64,000 nucleotides of DNA from Komagataeibacter xylinus (GCF_004302915.1 NZ_QQBI01000016.1:1-64000), one strand, 5' to 3'; counted from the first letter of the stretch, positions 19,440 to 28,334 are shown. Notes: a model not told the origin generated them from the sequence alone. Numbers and translations: made by a program.

Positions 19440-19935
19440 CCTCGATTTCCGCAAGCCCCGCGGCGAGCAGGCGGCGCAGCGCAGGCTCGGGCAGGGCGAT
19501 GCAGCCCTCCGTCGGCCTGCCCCCTTTGGGCGGAAGGTGGAGGAAGATGGCCGAGCCCGCGCCAGAATGGACAGGCGCGTCGTTATAACCAAGCACCACC
19601 ACAATGTCGTAAACGTGATCCTCGCGCCACAGGCGCTCGTGCCGGGCGGGGTGGGGCAGGGTGACATGGCGGTTGTAATCGGGGCTGGCGGGGTCATCGC
19701 ACCAGCCATCAAGCGGGGAAAGCGGCTCGACGGGCAGATGACAAACAGGTGATGTTACCCGGTCGGCGCGATAGAACACGCGCCGCAATGGCAGAATACC
19801 GGCAGGCGTTGCGTGATCTCCCTCGATTTTGCGGGTTTTTACGCCGCCCGCGCCGATGATGGCGGGCATAATTTCGCGAATGCAATGCAGTTGTGCATCC
19901 AGCCCTGTATTCGTTTGCAAAATAGCGCGTATCAT
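19423..19935 (-). CDS. L,D-transpeptidase (YkuD) family protein
   Basis: A 170-aa protein with the YkuD catalytic motif: a His in SAIFLHL, then GRPTEGCIAL with the nucleophilic Cys. KIEGDHATPAGILPLRRVFYR is the usual substrate-binding strand of the short, single-domain group. Such enzymes make 3-3 peptidoglycan cross-links or attach lipoproteins. No N-terminal signal peptide is visible, although the reaction is periplasmic. The start at 19935 is backed by AGAGGAATTC just upstream; a later ATG (19869) would shorten it by 22 aa. It overlaps the 3' end of the antiporter gene. Confidence 0.85.
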   Translation of the reverse strand: MIRAILQTNTGLDAQLHCIREIMPAIIGAGGVKTRKIEGDHATPAGILPLRRVFYRADRVTSPVCHLPVEPLSPLDGWCDDPASPDYNRHVTLPHPARHERLWREDHVYDIVVVLGYNDAPVHSGAGSAIFLHLPPKGGRPTEGCIALPEPALRRLLAAGLAEIEVRPPG

Positions 19936-20102
19936 GAATTCCTCTGGATCGGGTCGTATTTATGTTATCTCCGGCCTCATCCGGCTGCATACGGCATCGG
20001 GGCCGGCGGGTCATGGGCCTGTCGGGCATGAGGCCAGGCATGAACAGAAAGACAGAGACCGGTTCGATAAAGGGCCGGCCTTAAAGTGATAAAGAGGGTT
20101 CG

Positions 20103-20822
20103 ATGGCAGGAGCACGTCCCATACTGATAGCGGACGACGATCAGACTTTACGTCAGATGCTCGTTGAACAGCTACAGATTGATGGTGAATTTGAAGCGAT
20201 CGAGGCTGGCTCCGTCGCCGAAGCCTGGGAAAAGCTGCAGAAACCGGGGGCGCGTTTTGACGCGATCATCCTCGATGTATCCCTGCCGGATGGGGACGGG
20301 CGTGATTTCTGCGCCGACCTGCGGCGCAAGGGCAAGCGCATCCCCATCATCATCCTGACTGGCTCTGATGACGAGACGGATGTCGTGCGCGGCCTTGATG
20401 CGGGCGCCAATGACTATGTGGCCAAGCCGTTCCGCATTGCGGAGCTTCTGGCCCGCCTGCGCGCGCAGATGCGCATTTTCGAGAACAGCGAGGACGCGGT
20501 CTTCGCCATCGGGCCGTATATCTTCCGCCCGTCGGCCAAGCTGTTGCAGGAAACGGCCAAGAATCGCCGTATCCGCCTGACGGAGAAGGAAGCGGCCATC
20601 CTGAAGTTCCTGTACCGCGCGGGCACGCGCCCGGTGCCCCGGCAGGTGCTGCTCAACGAGGTGTGGGGCTACAACGCGGCCGTAACCACCCACACGCTGG
20701 AAACCCATATCTACCGGCTGCGCCAGAAGATCGAGCCCGACCCCACCAACGCCAGCCTGCTGGTGACGGAAGGCGGCGGCTACCGTCTCGACCCCGAAGG
20801 CGGCAAGAGCGCCCTTGCCTGA
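20103..20822 (+). CDS. OmpR/PhoB-type response regulator (orphan)
   Basis: Two-component transcription factor, 239 aa. The receiver domain has the acid pocket (D11, D12), phospho-acceptor D58 (ILDVSLPDGDG), T86 and K108 (AKPF). The C-terminal winged helix (about 145-232) shows LTEKEAAILKFLYRAGTRPVPRQVLLNEVWGYN and the THTLETHIYRLRQKIE recognition region. No histidine kinase gene is adjacent, so its partner is elsewhere. ATG 20103 follows AGAGGG. The gene ends at a copy of the dispersed palindromic element. Confidence 0.92.
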   Translation: MAGARPILIADDDQTLRQMLVEQLQIDGEFEAIEAGSVAEAWEKLQKPGARFDAIILDVSLPDGDGRDFCADLRRKGKRIPIIILTGSDDETDVVRGLDAGANDYVAKPFRIAELLARLRAQMRIFENSEDAVFAIGPYIFRPSAKLLQETAKNRRIRLTEKEAAILKFLYRAGTRPVPRQVLLNEVWGYNAAVTTHTLETHIYRLRQKIEPDPTNASLLVTEGGGYRLDPEGGKSALA

Positions 20823-20901
20823 ACGGGGCCGCGTTGACGTGTGAATTATGACGGGCCGCCCGGTTTCGGGCGGCCCGGTCGTGTTTGAGCCTTATAAAAA
20901 C

Positions 20902-20949
20902 AAAAGTTTCTGGTGAAGCTTTTTTCAAAAAGCCTCAAAAAGCGCGGCC
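20902..20949 (-). repeat. Dispersed palindromic element, copy 2 (partial)
   Basis: Reads in the reverse orientation to copy 5: an AAAAGTTTCTGG arm, then GAAGCTTTTTTCAAAAAGC with a GC-T/A-GC hairpin, then a decayed GC-rich hairpin. Located between the convergent response-regulator and exonuclease III genes. Confidence 0.7.
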
Positions 20950-20955
20950 TTGCGC

Positions 20956-21750
20956 TCAGCTGTCGATATCGATCAGCACCGGCACATGGTCCGAGGGCTT
21001 CTCCCAGTCGCGGGCAGTGCGCAGCACCTCCATGCCGCGCAGGGCAGGGCGCAGGTCGGGCGTGACCCACACATGGTCCAGTCGCCGCCCGCGGTTTGAC
21101 GCACTCCAGTTACGGTTGCGATAGGACCACCACGTATAGAGCTTTTCATCCGGCGGCACGAATTCGCGCATGGCGTCGATGAAGCCGGTCTGCTGCCAGG
21201 CCAGCAGGCGTTCGGTTTCCTCGGGCGTGTGGCTGACAATCCTGAGCAGCTGCCTGTGGCTCCACACATCCTGCTCAAGGGGAGCGATGTTCAGGTCGCC
21301 CACCAGCACGGTGCGCCGCATGTCACGCGCGGAGAACCACTGGCGTGCCTCTTCCACGAAGGCCAGCTTGTGGGCGAATTTGGGGTTCTCGACCGGGTCG
21401 GGCACGTCACCGCCCGCAGGCACGTAGAAATCATGCACGTCAATCGCATCAGCCCCCGTGCCATGGCGCACGGCGATGTGGCGGCAGTCTCCCTTTTCGC
21501 ACCAGTCCGGCGTATCCTCCAGCACGGTTACGGGTTGGCGTGACAGGATGGCCACCCCATTATATCCCTTCATGCCACGGAACACGACATGCCCGAAGCC
21601 AAGGGCGCGCACCTCCTCGAGCGGGAACAGGGCATCAGGCACCTTGGTTTCCTGCAGGCAGACGATATCGGGCGATGTGTCCTGGCACAGCCGGGCAAGC
21701 AGCGGCATCCGCAGGCGGAGGGAATTGATATTCCAAGTGACGATACGCAT
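20956..21750 (-). CDS. xth: Exodeoxyribonuclease III
   Basis: DNA repair enzyme of the AP endonuclease/exonuclease III family, 264 aa, cutting at abasic sites and removing 3' blocks. Motifs: MRIVTWNINSLR (N7), CLQETK (E34), GYNGVAILSR, VGDLNIAP, RRLDHVWVT and the final SDHVPVLID. ATG 21750 gives the canonical MRIVTWN start; earlier codons in frame are not family-like. It converges on the response regulator with a palindromic element between them. Confidence 0.94.
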   Translation of the reverse strand: MRIVTWNINSLRLRMPLLARLCQDTSPDIVCLQETKVPDALFPLEEVRALGFGHVVFRGMKGYNGVAILSRQPVTVLEDTPDWCEKGDCRHIAVRHGTGADAIDVHDFYVPAGGDVPDPVENPKFAHKLAFVEEARQWFSARDMRRTVLVGDLNIAPLEQDVWSHRQLLRIVSHTPEETERLLAWQQTGFIDAMREFVPPDEKLYTWWSYRNRNWSASNRGRRLDHVWVTPDLRPALRGMEVLRTARDWEKPSDHVPVLIDIDS

Positions 21751-22130
21751 ATCGGCTGCATTGCCGATCCGTGGCAGGCTGACAAGAATATTTTTTTCCC
21801 CACAGGGCGCGGCACAGGACGAAAACAGGAACGAATGGCAAAAGGCGGCTGATATTTCCTGCAAAAATGCAACCCACCCATCAGGACACACGGATGCCAT
21901 AATTTGTCCACCTGTGGGGTTGACAGCCCTGAATCCGGCCTGTCGAGGAGCGGATTTTTTTTCCGGCCTCCGGCTTGCCCAATATAATTGTTTAAAAACA
22001 GTAGGTTGTTGTTAGTGATGTTTTTTTGGGCAATCCAAGTACAGGAACGGAAAACCGCCACCCGCACGTTTTTTTCGGCCCCTGCTCCACAGACTTATCC
22101 ACATTATCGGTGGATGAACGGCTGCCGTCC
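21751..22130. other. Divergent xth-uvrC intergenic region, 380 bp
   Basis: AT-richer than its surroundings, with several T runs. It contains a perfect TATAAT at 21983-21988 that could be the -10 of a uvrC promoter (the -35 is poor), and a perfect TTGACA at 21920-21925 without a good -10 partner. A consensus DnaA box lies further down in the uvrC leader. No coding sequence was recognised. Confidence 0.45.
22095..22103 (+). promoter_or_regulatory. DnaA-box consensus match in the uvrC leader
   Basis: TTATCCACA, the perfect DnaA 9-mer, 28 bp before the uvrC start. A weaker relative (TTGTCCACC) lies near 21904. A single box is weak evidence for regulation and does not make an origin. Confidence 0.3.
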
Positions 22131-24017
22131 ATGACAACGGCCATTTCCGACGCACCGACCCGCCCGGTGGGGGTGGACGCAATCCACCATGCCCTGCGCA
22201 CCATGCCGCAGGCCCCCGGCGTGTATCGCATGCTCGGCGAAAAGGGGGACGTGCTGTACGTGGGCAAGGCGCTGAACCTGAAGAAGCGCGTGACCTCCTA
22301 CACCCATGTCAGCCGCCTGACCGAGCGCCTGCGCCGCATGGTGACGGAAACGCGCAGCATGGAAATCGTCACCACCCATACCGAGGCCGAGGCCCTGCTG
22401 CTCGAGGCCAACTACATCAAGCGCATGCAGCCGCGTTACAACATCCTGCTGCGTGATGACAAAAGCTACCCGTGGATCATGCTGACCGACCGGCACGACT
22501 TCCCCCAGATCAGCAAGCACCGGGGCAAGCCGGTCAAGGGGGCCTCGTACTGGGGGCCGTTTGCCTCGGCCTGGTCGGTCAACCAGACGCTGAACCTGCT
22601 CCAGCGCACGTTCCTGCTGCGCTCATGCTCCGATAGCGAGATGCAGGGCCGCACGCGCCCGTGCCTGCTGCACCAGATCCATCGCTGCTCGGCGCCATGC
22701 ACCGACCGCATCAGCCGCGAGGATTATGCCGAGCTTGCCGCCCAGGCGCGCAGCTTCCTGGCGGGCAAGGACCCGGACATGCGCGAGAAGCTGGGCCTGG
22801 AGATGGAACAGGCCGCCGAGGCGCTTGAATTCGAGCGCGCCGCCGCCATCCGCGACCGCATACGCGGGCTTTCGGCCCTGCAGCAGGATTCCAGCGTCAT
22901 CAACCCCTCCAGCGTGAGTGATGCTGACATCATCGCCATCTGGCAGATTGCCGGGCAGTCGTGCATTCAGGTGTTCTTCATCCGCGCGGGGCGCAACAAC
23001 GGCAACCGGGCGTTCTTTCCCAGCCATGCGCGTGACGAGAACGCGCCCGATGTGCTCGCCGCCTTCATGGCGCAGTTCTATGATGACAAGCCCCCGCCTG
23101 CGCAGGTGCTCGTCAACCAGGACCTGCCGGAGCTTGACGTGCTCACCGCTGCCCTGAGCCTGCGCCGGGGCCGCAAGGTCGAGATCCTGCACCCGCAGCG
23201 TGGCGAGAAACGCGGCGTGATCGAGCATGCCGCCCTGAACGCGCGCGAGGCGCTGGAGCGCAAGATGGCCGAAAGTGCCGGCCAGGCGAAGCTGTTGCAG
23301 GGCGTGGCCGACCTGTTTGGCCTCGACGCGCCGCCCAGACGCATCGAAACCTACGATAACAGCCACATCCAGGGGGCGAATCCTTATGGCGTGATGGTGG
23401 TTGGTGGCCCGGAAGGGTTTGAAAAACGCGCCTACCGCAAATTCTCCATCAAGGGGCCGGTCACGCCGGGCGATGACTTCGCCATGATGCGCGAGGTGCT
23501 GGAGCGGCGCTTCCGCCGGGCGCTGAAGGACCGGGAAGAGGGCGTGCGCCCCGAGGACTGGCCCGATATCCTGCTGATCGATGGCGGGGCAGGGCAGTAC
23601 ACCGCCGTGCGCGGCGTGCTCGATGAACTTGGCGTGACGGGCGTGACCCTGGTGGGCATTGCCAAGGGGCCGGACCGCGATGCAGGGCGGGAGTGGTTTC
23701 ACACCGCCGACCGGCCGCCCTTCCAGCTGCCGCCGCGTGATCCGGTGCTGTACTACCTCCAGCGCCTGCGTGACGAGGCGCACCGCTTCGCCATCACCAC
23801 CCACCGCGCCGGGCGCTCCAAGGCGCTGGTGCGCTCGGAACTTGATGATATTCCGGGCGTTGGACCGGCACGCAAGCGCGCGCTGCTCAAGCATTTCGGC
23901 TCGGCGCGCGGCGTGCGGCAGGCTGGCCTGGGGGAACTGGAGCATGCGCCGGGCATCAACCGCGACATGGCGCGGGTCATTTACGGTTTTTTCCATCCCG
24001 ACTGGACAGGAGAGTGA
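22131..24017 (+). CDS. uvrC: Excinuclease ABC subunit C
   Basis: Nucleotide-excision repair nuclease that makes both incisions around a lesion marked by UvrAB. The 628-aa product has an N-terminal GIY-YIG domain ([24 protein letters not shown]), a UVR motif for UvrB contact ([22 protein letters not shown], about 215-240), the RNase H-like nuclease domain ([33 protein letters not shown]) and C-terminal helix-hairpin-helix motifs ([20 protein letters not shown]). ATG 22131 starts the family-like N-terminus; the frame is open 35 codons further up but that part is unlike UvrC. Confidence 0.95.
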   Translation: MTTAISDAPTRPVGVDAIHHALRTMPQAPGVYRMLGEKGDVLYVGKALNLKKRVTSYTHVSRLTERLRRMVTETRSMEIVTTHTEAEALLLEANYIKRMQPRYNILLRDDKSYPWIMLTDRHDFPQISKHRGKPVKGASYWGPFASAWSVNQTLNLLQRTFLLRSCSDSEMQGRTRPCLLHQIHRCSAPCTDRISREDYAELAAQARSFLAGKDPDMREKLGLEMEQAAEALEFERAAAIRDRIRGLSALQQDSSVINPSSVSDADIIAIWQIAGQSCIQVFFIRAGRNNGNRAFFPSHARDENAPDVLAAFMAQFYDDKPPPAQVLVNQDLPELDVLTAALSLRRGRKVEILHPQRGEKRGVIEHAALNAREALERKMAESAGQAKLLQGVADLFGLDAPPRRIETYDNSHIQGANPYGVMVVGGPEGFEKRAYRKFSIKGPVTPGDDFAMMREVLERRFRRALKDREEGVRPEDWPDILLIDGGAGQYTAVRGVLDELGVTGVTLVGIAKGPDRDAGREWFHTADRPPFQLPPRDPVLYYLQRLRDEAHRFAITTHRAGRSKALVRSELDDIPGVGPARKRALLKHFGSARGVRQAGLGELEHAPGINRDMARVIYGFFHPDWTGE

Positions 24018-24109
24018 GCGGCTGTCATGCAGATGTGAGCCTGCAAACTGCCTGACAGGCGTTATCAGTATATTGGCTTTCTCCCTTTCTTGGTTATAGC
24101 AGTATCAGC

Positions 24110-24709
24110 ATGCTTACCGACCTGCCCAACCTCCTGACCCTGTCCCGCATCATCGTGGTGCCGATCGTCGTGGCGCTTGTGGTCATTCACACGGCGCAGA
24201 CCGATTGCGCCGCGTGCGTGTTGTTCATCCTGGCGGGCATTACCGATTACTTCGATGGCAAGCTGGCCCGGGCGTGGAACCAGAATTCCGACCTCGGCCG
24301 CATGCTCGACCCCATTGCCGACAAGCTGCTCGTGGGCGCGTCGCTCATGGTCATGGCGGGGCTGGGGCGGCTGCCTTACGGGTGCCTGTACCCCGCCATC
24401 ATCATCCTGTGCCGCGAGATCCTGGTCAGCGGCCTGCGCGAATACCTTGCCGCCACCCGCGTTGGCCTGCCGGTGACGAAGCTCGCCAAATGGAAGACCG
24501 GGTTCCAGATGACGGCGATCGGCTTCCTGCTCGCGGGCGACAGCACGGCAGGGCTGCTGCATATCGGCTGGCTGCCGGTCAATGTGCTCGGCGCCATCAT
24601 GATGTGGATCGCCGCGGCCCTGACCCTGATCACCGGGTGGGATTACGTTTCCACCGGGCTGCGCCACGTGGGGCGCGGCACGTCGGGCGCCACCAAATTA
24701 TCTTCCTGA
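24110..24709 (+). CDS. pgsA: CDP-diacylglycerol-glycerol-3-phosphate 3-phosphatidyltransferase
   Basis: Makes phosphatidylglycerol phosphate, the first step to phosphatidylglycerol and cardiolipin, in the inner membrane. The 199-aa protein has the exact CDP-alcohol phosphotransferase signature D-G-x2-A-R-x8-G-x3-D-x3-D (D49 to D71 in DGKLARAWNQNSDLGRMLDPIAD) and several membrane helices. A possible promoter (TTGGCT, 16 bp, TATAGC ending at 24100) would start transcription almost at the ATG. The uvrC-pgsA-moaD-moaE order is common in related bacteria. Confidence 0.93.
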   Translation: MLTDLPNLLTLSRIIVVPIVVALVVIHTAQTDCAACVLFILAGITDYFDGKLARAWNQNSDLGRMLDPIADKLLVGASLMVMAGLGRLPYGCLYPAIIILCREILVSGLREYLAATRVGLPVTKLAKWKTGFQMTAIGFLLAGDSTAGLLHIGWLPVNVLGAIMMWIAAALTLITGWDYVSTGLRHVGRGTSGATKLSS

Positions 24710-24796
24710 CCTACATGAAAAATTAACGCGCTTCATGGCTGATCGTCCCTGCGGGCCCATGCGCCCGCCAGTCTGGCAAGGGGGCGAGGGAAGAGC

Positions 24797-25285
24797 GTGG
24801 TGCGCAACGCAATGGTGCTGTCATTGCTGGTGGGGCTGGCAGGGTGTGGCGGGTTCGGGCCGATCCTGGCCGATAACACCGAATTTCCGGGTAGCCTGCC
24901 CAATACCCCGCGCGCGGAAGGTGAGAACATGCGCCGCGTGAGCGGGCAGGCCCCGCAGGTGCTGCCCATCATGCCGCAGGCGCGCAATATCTGGCCCGTT
25001 CTGCCTGACGGGCACGTCACGCCGCAGGAGGACATGGCCGCGGCCATGCCGCCCGGCACCCGGCCCGGTGGTGCAATCGAGCATGACCTGCCCGCGGGCG
25101 GCGAGATGCAGATCGGCAACGATGCAGTGGGCGATGGGCTGCCCGGGCACGTTTCCGCATTGTCTTCAGGGCAGGGGGCAACGCATAAGGACGCAGCGGA
25201 TGCGGCGATCATCGTGCCCAATGGCGATGGCACCACAACCGAGGTCAGCGCCGATGGCACGGTGCATGAACAGCAGGCCCCCTGA
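24797..25285 (+). CDS. Hypothetical lipoprotein
   Basis: A 162-aa protein with a short lipoprotein signal (MVRNAMVLSLLVGLAGC; lipobox LAGC, lipidated C17), so it should be anchored in the membrane facing the periplasm. The rest is Pro/Gly/Asp-rich with low predicted order (VLPIMPQARNIWPVLPDGHVTPQED; IIVPNGDGTTTEVSADGTVHE). No known domain recognised. GTG 24797 follows GAGGGAAGAG. It is placed between pgsA and moaD on the same strand and may be co-transcribed with them, but nothing ties it to molybdopterin synthesis. Confidence 0.7.
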   Translation: MVRNAMVLSLLVGLAGCGGFGPILADNTEFPGSLPNTPRAEGENMRRVSGQAPQVLPIMPQARNIWPVLPDGHVTPQEDMAAAMPPGTRPGGAIEHDLPAGGEMQIGNDAVGDGLPGHVSALSSGQGATHKDAADAAIIVPNGDGTTTEVSADGTVHEQQAP

Positions 25286-25339
25286 TGCAAGCCGCCCAGC
25301 GCGGTGCCGGGCCTGCCCTGAGTGGGAGAGAAGAGCGGA

Positions 25340-25594
25340 ATGCTACGCATTCTTTATTTTGCATGGCTGCGCGACCGTCTTGGCCGCTCCGGCGAGACGC
25401 TGCCCCTGCCACAGGGCGCACATTGCGTGCAGGACCTGATTGCAGCGCTAAACGCGCGTGGGGGAGAATATGCCGCCATTTTCGCCAGGCCCGAACTGAT
25501 CCGCGTGGCGGTGAACCAGAGTTTCGCCACGATTGCCGCCCCTATTGCGGCGCATGACGAGATTGCCTTCTTCCCGCCGGTTACAGGGGGCTGA
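25340..25594 (+). CDS. moaD: Molybdopterin synthase sulfur-carrier subunit
   Basis: Ubiquitin-fold sulfur carrier, 84 aa, ending in the required Gly-Gly (PPVTGG). The C-terminal glycine is thiocarboxylated and gives sulfur to MoaE for making molybdopterin. MLRILYFAWLRDRLG is the typical first strand and helix. ATG 25340 has GAGAAGAGCGG before it; GTG 25322 is an alternative. moaE starts 7 bp after its stop. Confidence 0.93.
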   Translation: MLRILYFAWLRDRLGRSGETLPLPQGAHCVQDLIAALNARGGEYAAIFARPELIRVAVNQSFATIAAPIAAHDEIAFFPPVTGG

Positions 25595-25601
25595 GACCAC
25601 C

Positions 25602-26087
25602 ATGCCGCGTGTCACGATCCGCGTTCAGGCCGAGGCGTTCGATAGCGCCCATGAAACTGCGCTGCTGCTGCGCGGGCATGAGGATGTGGGAGGAGTCGCA
25701 GCCTTTACCGGAATCGTGCGCGGCGGTGGCGGCCTGGTGGCGCTGGAGCTCGAGCATTATCCCGGCATGACCGAATCCATGATGCGCCGCATAGCGGAAT
25801 CGGCATGCGTGCGATTCGGGCTGGCAGGCTGCACGGTCATCCACCGGGTTGGCAGACTGGCGGTGGGCATGCCCATCGTGCTGGTGCTGTGCGCCTCCGC
25901 CCACAGGGGGGGCGCGCAGGAGGCCACCACCTTCATGATGGACTGGCTCAAGACCAGCGCGCCGTTCTGGAAACGCGAGGAATTTGCAGATGGGCGAAGC
26001 GCCTGGGTTGAAGCGCGCGCGCAGGATGAGGCGGCAAAGGCGCGCTGGGGCAGCCTTGCCGCGTGCGATGGCGGGAAGAAAAATTAA
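25602..26087 (+). CDS. moaE: Molybdopterin synthase catalytic subunit
   Basis: Converts precursor Z (cPMP) to molybdopterin with MoaD. The 161-aa protein shows AAFTGIVRGG, LELEHYPGMTESMM, HRVGRLAVGM, ASAHRGGAQEA and the catalytic-lysine region LKTSAPFWKREEFADG. Family length is normal. It follows moaD directly, so both subunits are made from one message. Acetic acid bacteria need the cofactor for molybdenum dehydrogenases. Confidence 0.95.
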   Translation: MPRVTIRVQAEAFDSAHETALLLRGHEDVGGVAAFTGIVRGGGGLVALELEHYPGMTESMMRRIAESACVRFGLAGCTVIHRVGRLAVGMPIVLVLCASAHRGGAQEATTFMMDWLKTSAPFWKREEFADGRSAWVEARAQDEAAKARWGSLAACDGGKKN

Positions 26088-26162
26088 AAAAAATAATCTG
26101 CCGTCAACGCGCTTGACGTAAGCTGACCGCTGATTCGAGGCAACGCTCCCCATTTTCCCGGG

Positions 26163-26209
26163 CCACATTATCTAGTGCAAAGCGGCATGGAATAGTCCAT
26201 ATATAGGGG
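26163..26209 (+). promoter_or_regulatory. Tandem NrdR-like boxes upstream of nrdA
   Basis: Two 16-bp sites at 26163-26178 (CCACATTATCTAGTGC) and 26194-26209 (AGTCCATATATAGGGG) each match about 11 of 16 positions of the palindromic NrdR consensus. They are 31 bp apart start to start, the spacing known for paired NrdR boxes. Individually weak; the spacing and the gene behind them raise the odds. Confidence 0.5.
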
Positions 26210-26232
26210 CATATCATAAAGCCCCGTCCCAT

Positions 26233-26260
26233 CACGCAGGCGCCCGAAAGGCCCTGCGTG
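26233..26260 (+). promoter_or_regulatory. Hairpin in the nrdA leader
   Basis: CACGCAGG (26233-26240) pairs perfectly with CCTGCGTG (26253-26260) around a 12-nt loop, 31 nt before the nrdA start. No T run follows, so it is not a simple terminator; it may affect message stability or translation. Confidence 0.45.
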
Positions 26261-26291
26261 CCTTGGCGCGGGCCGATTACGGAGAATGTAA

Positions 26292-28220
26292 ATGGTCCTG
26301 GATGACATATCCGGCGGCATGGCCGATCGTTCTGCCAACTGGGATGGGACCGTTCAGGGAAAGGACAGTACGCCTATGGCTGAAACGTCTGACATGCTTG
26401 ACAGCGTGGTCCAGCTTCCCGGCCATCATCCCGTGCGCGTGGACCACTCCCGCGATGCGCTGCTCACGGCGTTTGGCAAGGCAACGCTCAACAACCGCTA
26501 CCTTTTGCCCGATGAGAGCTACCAGGACCTGTTTGGCCGCGTGGCCTCGTATTACGGGGCCAACCCCGCCCATGCCCAGCGGCTGTATGACTACATCTCG
26601 CGGCACTGGTTCATGCCGGCCACACCGGTGCTCTCCAATGGTGGCACCTCGCGGGGGCTGCCCATCTCGTGCTTCCTCAACGAGGCCAATGACAGCCTGC
26701 GCGGCATCGTGGACCTGTGGAACGAGAATGTGTGGCTGGCCTCAAAGGGCGGCGGCATCGGTTCCTACTGGGGCAACCTGCGCTCGATTGGCGAGAACGT
26801 GGGCCGCAACGGCAAGACCTCGGGCGTCATTCCCTTCATCCGGGTCATGGACAGCCTGACCCTGGCCATCAGCCAGGGCTCGCTGCGGCGTGGCTCGGCT
26901 GCGGTGTACCTGCCGGTCTGGCACCCCGAGATCGAGGAATTCATCGAGCTGCGCCGCCCCACCGGCGGCGATCCCAACCGCAAGGCGCTCAACCTGCATC
27001 ACGGCGTGCTGGTGTCGGACGCGTTCATGCGCGCGGTGGCCGATGATGATGAATGGGCGCTGCTTTCCCCCAAGGACAACACGGTCATCCGCAAGGTTTC
27101 GGCCCGCGCGTTGTGGATTCGCATCCTGACCGCGCGCATGGAGCAGGGTGAGCCGTACATCATCTATTCCGACCACGTGAACAACGCGCGCCCCGAGCAC
27201 CACAAGCTGGCGGGGCTTGAGGTCAAGACCTCCAACCTGTGCGCCGAGATCACGCTGCCCACCGGCATGGACCACCATGGCCGCGAGCGCACGGCGGTGT
27301 GCTGCCTGTCCTCGCTCAATCTCGAGACATGGGATGAGTGGAAGGATGATCCGCAGTTCATCGAGGATGTGATGCTGTTCCTTGACAACGTGCTGCAGGA
27401 CTTCATCGACCGCGCGCCCGATGACATGGAGCGCGCCCGCTACGCCGCCATGCGCGAGCGCTCGGTGGGGCTGGGCGTGATGGGGTTCCACTCCTTCCTG
27501 CAGGCCAAGAACGTGCCGTTCGAGAGCGTCGTGGCCAAGAGCTGGAACCGCAAGATCTTCCAGCACATCCGCGCGCAGGCCGATGCCGCCTCGCGCAAGC
27601 TGGCCGAAGAGCGCGGACCCTGCCCGGATGCCGCGGAATATGGCGTGATGGAGCGATTCTCGAACAAGATGGCGATTGCGCCCACGGCGTCGATCTCCAT
27701 CATCGCGGGCAATGCCAGCCCCGGCATCGAGCCGATCGCGGCCAATGTGTTCCTGCAAAAGACGCTGTCCGGCTCGTTTACCGTGCGCAACCGCCACCTT
27801 GACAAGCTGCTGACCAGCAAGGGCCGGAACACCAGCGATGTCTGGTCATCCATCACGCTCAACAAGGGCAGCGTGCAGCATCTCGACTTCCTGACCCAGC
27901 AGGAGAAGGACGTGTTCAAGACCGCGTTCGAACTCGACCAGCGCTGGGTAATCGAGCATGCGGCCGATCGCGCGCCGTTCATCTGCCAGGCGCAGTCGGT
28001 CAACATCTTCCTGCCTGCCAACGTGCACAAGCGCGACCTGCACCAGATCCATTACATGGCGTGGAAACGGGGGGTGAAATCGCTGTATTACTGCCGCTCG
28101 CTGTCGATCCAGCGCGCCGATGCGGTGAGCGATGGCCAGGAAAAGCGCGACGTGCCGCCCAAGGATGCAGGCAGCCCCGCCACATCAGGCGACTACGAAG
28201 AATGCCTCGCCTGCCAGTAA
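26292..28220 (+). CDS. nrdA: Ribonucleoside-diphosphate reductase, alpha subunit
   Basis: Large subunit of ribonucleotide reductase, which makes deoxyribonucleotides. The 642-aa protein shows GLPISCFLNE (active-site Cys), KGGGIGSYWGNLRS, KTSNLCAEI, CCLSSLNLE, RSVGLGVMGFHSFL and APTASISIIAGNASPGIEP. The C-terminal tail ends in CLACQ, the Cys pair that shuttles electrons from thioredoxin. There is no N-terminal ATP-cone domain, so dATP inhibition through that route is unlikely. The radical-generating beta subunit is not adjacent; the next gene is on the other strand. ATG 26292 follows GGAG. Confidence 0.9.
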   Translation: MVLDDISGGMADRSANWDGTVQGKDSTPMAETSDMLDSVVQLPGHHPVRVDHSRDALLTAFGKATLNNRYLLPDESYQDLFGRVASYYGANPAHAQRLYDYISRHWFMPATPVLSNGGTSRGLPISCFLNEANDSLRGIVDLWNENVWLASKGGGIGSYWGNLRSIGENVGRNGKTSGVIPFIRVMDSLTLAISQGSLRRGSAAVYLPVWHPEIEEFIELRRPTGGDPNRKALNLHHGVLVSDAFMRAVADDDEWALLSPKDNTVIRKVSARALWIRILTARMEQGEPYIIYSDHVNNARPEHHKLAGLEVKTSNLCAEITLPTGMDHHGRERTAVCCLSSLNLETWDEWKDDPQFIEDVMLFLDNVLQDFIDRAPDDMERARYAAMRERSVGLGVMGFHSFLQAKNVPFESVVAKSWNRKIFQHIRAQADAASRKLAEERGPCPDAAEYGVMERFSNKMAIAPTASISIIAGNASPGIEPIAANVFLQKTLSGSFTVRNRHLDKLLTSKGRNTSDVWSSITLNKGSVQHLDFLTQQEKDVFKTAFELDQRWVIEHAADRAPFICQAQSVNIFLPANVHKRDLHQIHYMAWKRGVKSLYYCRSLSIQRADAVSDGQEKRDVPPKDAGSPATSGDYEECLACQ

Positions 28221-28231
28221 GGTGAGGGGAA

Positions 28232-28312
28232 AAAGTTTTTGGTGAAGCTTTTTTCCAGGACGCTTCAGGAAACGCCGCCTTTTTGAAACAAGGCGGCGCC
28301 CGGAAGCTTTTG
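28232..28312 (-). repeat. Dispersed palindromic element, copy 3
   Basis: Near-complete copy, inverted relative to copies 5 and 6. It starts with arm AAAGTTTTTGG, then a GAAGC/GCTTC hairpin, then CGCCGCCTT/AAGGCGGCG (28273-28281 and 28290-28298), and ends in a decayed second arm. Lies between the convergent nrdA and methyltransferase genes. Confidence 0.8.
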
Positions 28313-28334
28313 TTTTTCAGTCATATCGCTGTGC

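Noticed and set aside
17565-19712. Open minus-strand frame opposite the antiporter
   Set aside because: His/Gln/Arg-rich mirror translation of a gene with clear transporter motifs.
21890-22130. Possible replication origin (AT-rich, DnaA-box-like sites)
   Set aside because: Only one perfect and one weak DnaA site, no repeated AT-rich 13-mers and no origin-associated genes nearby. Reported only as a possible regulatory site.
24073-24100. pgsA promoter giving a leaderless transcript
   Set aside because: TTGGCT and TATAGC match only partly and the spacing is 16 bp; too weak to list as a feature, so noted only with the gene.
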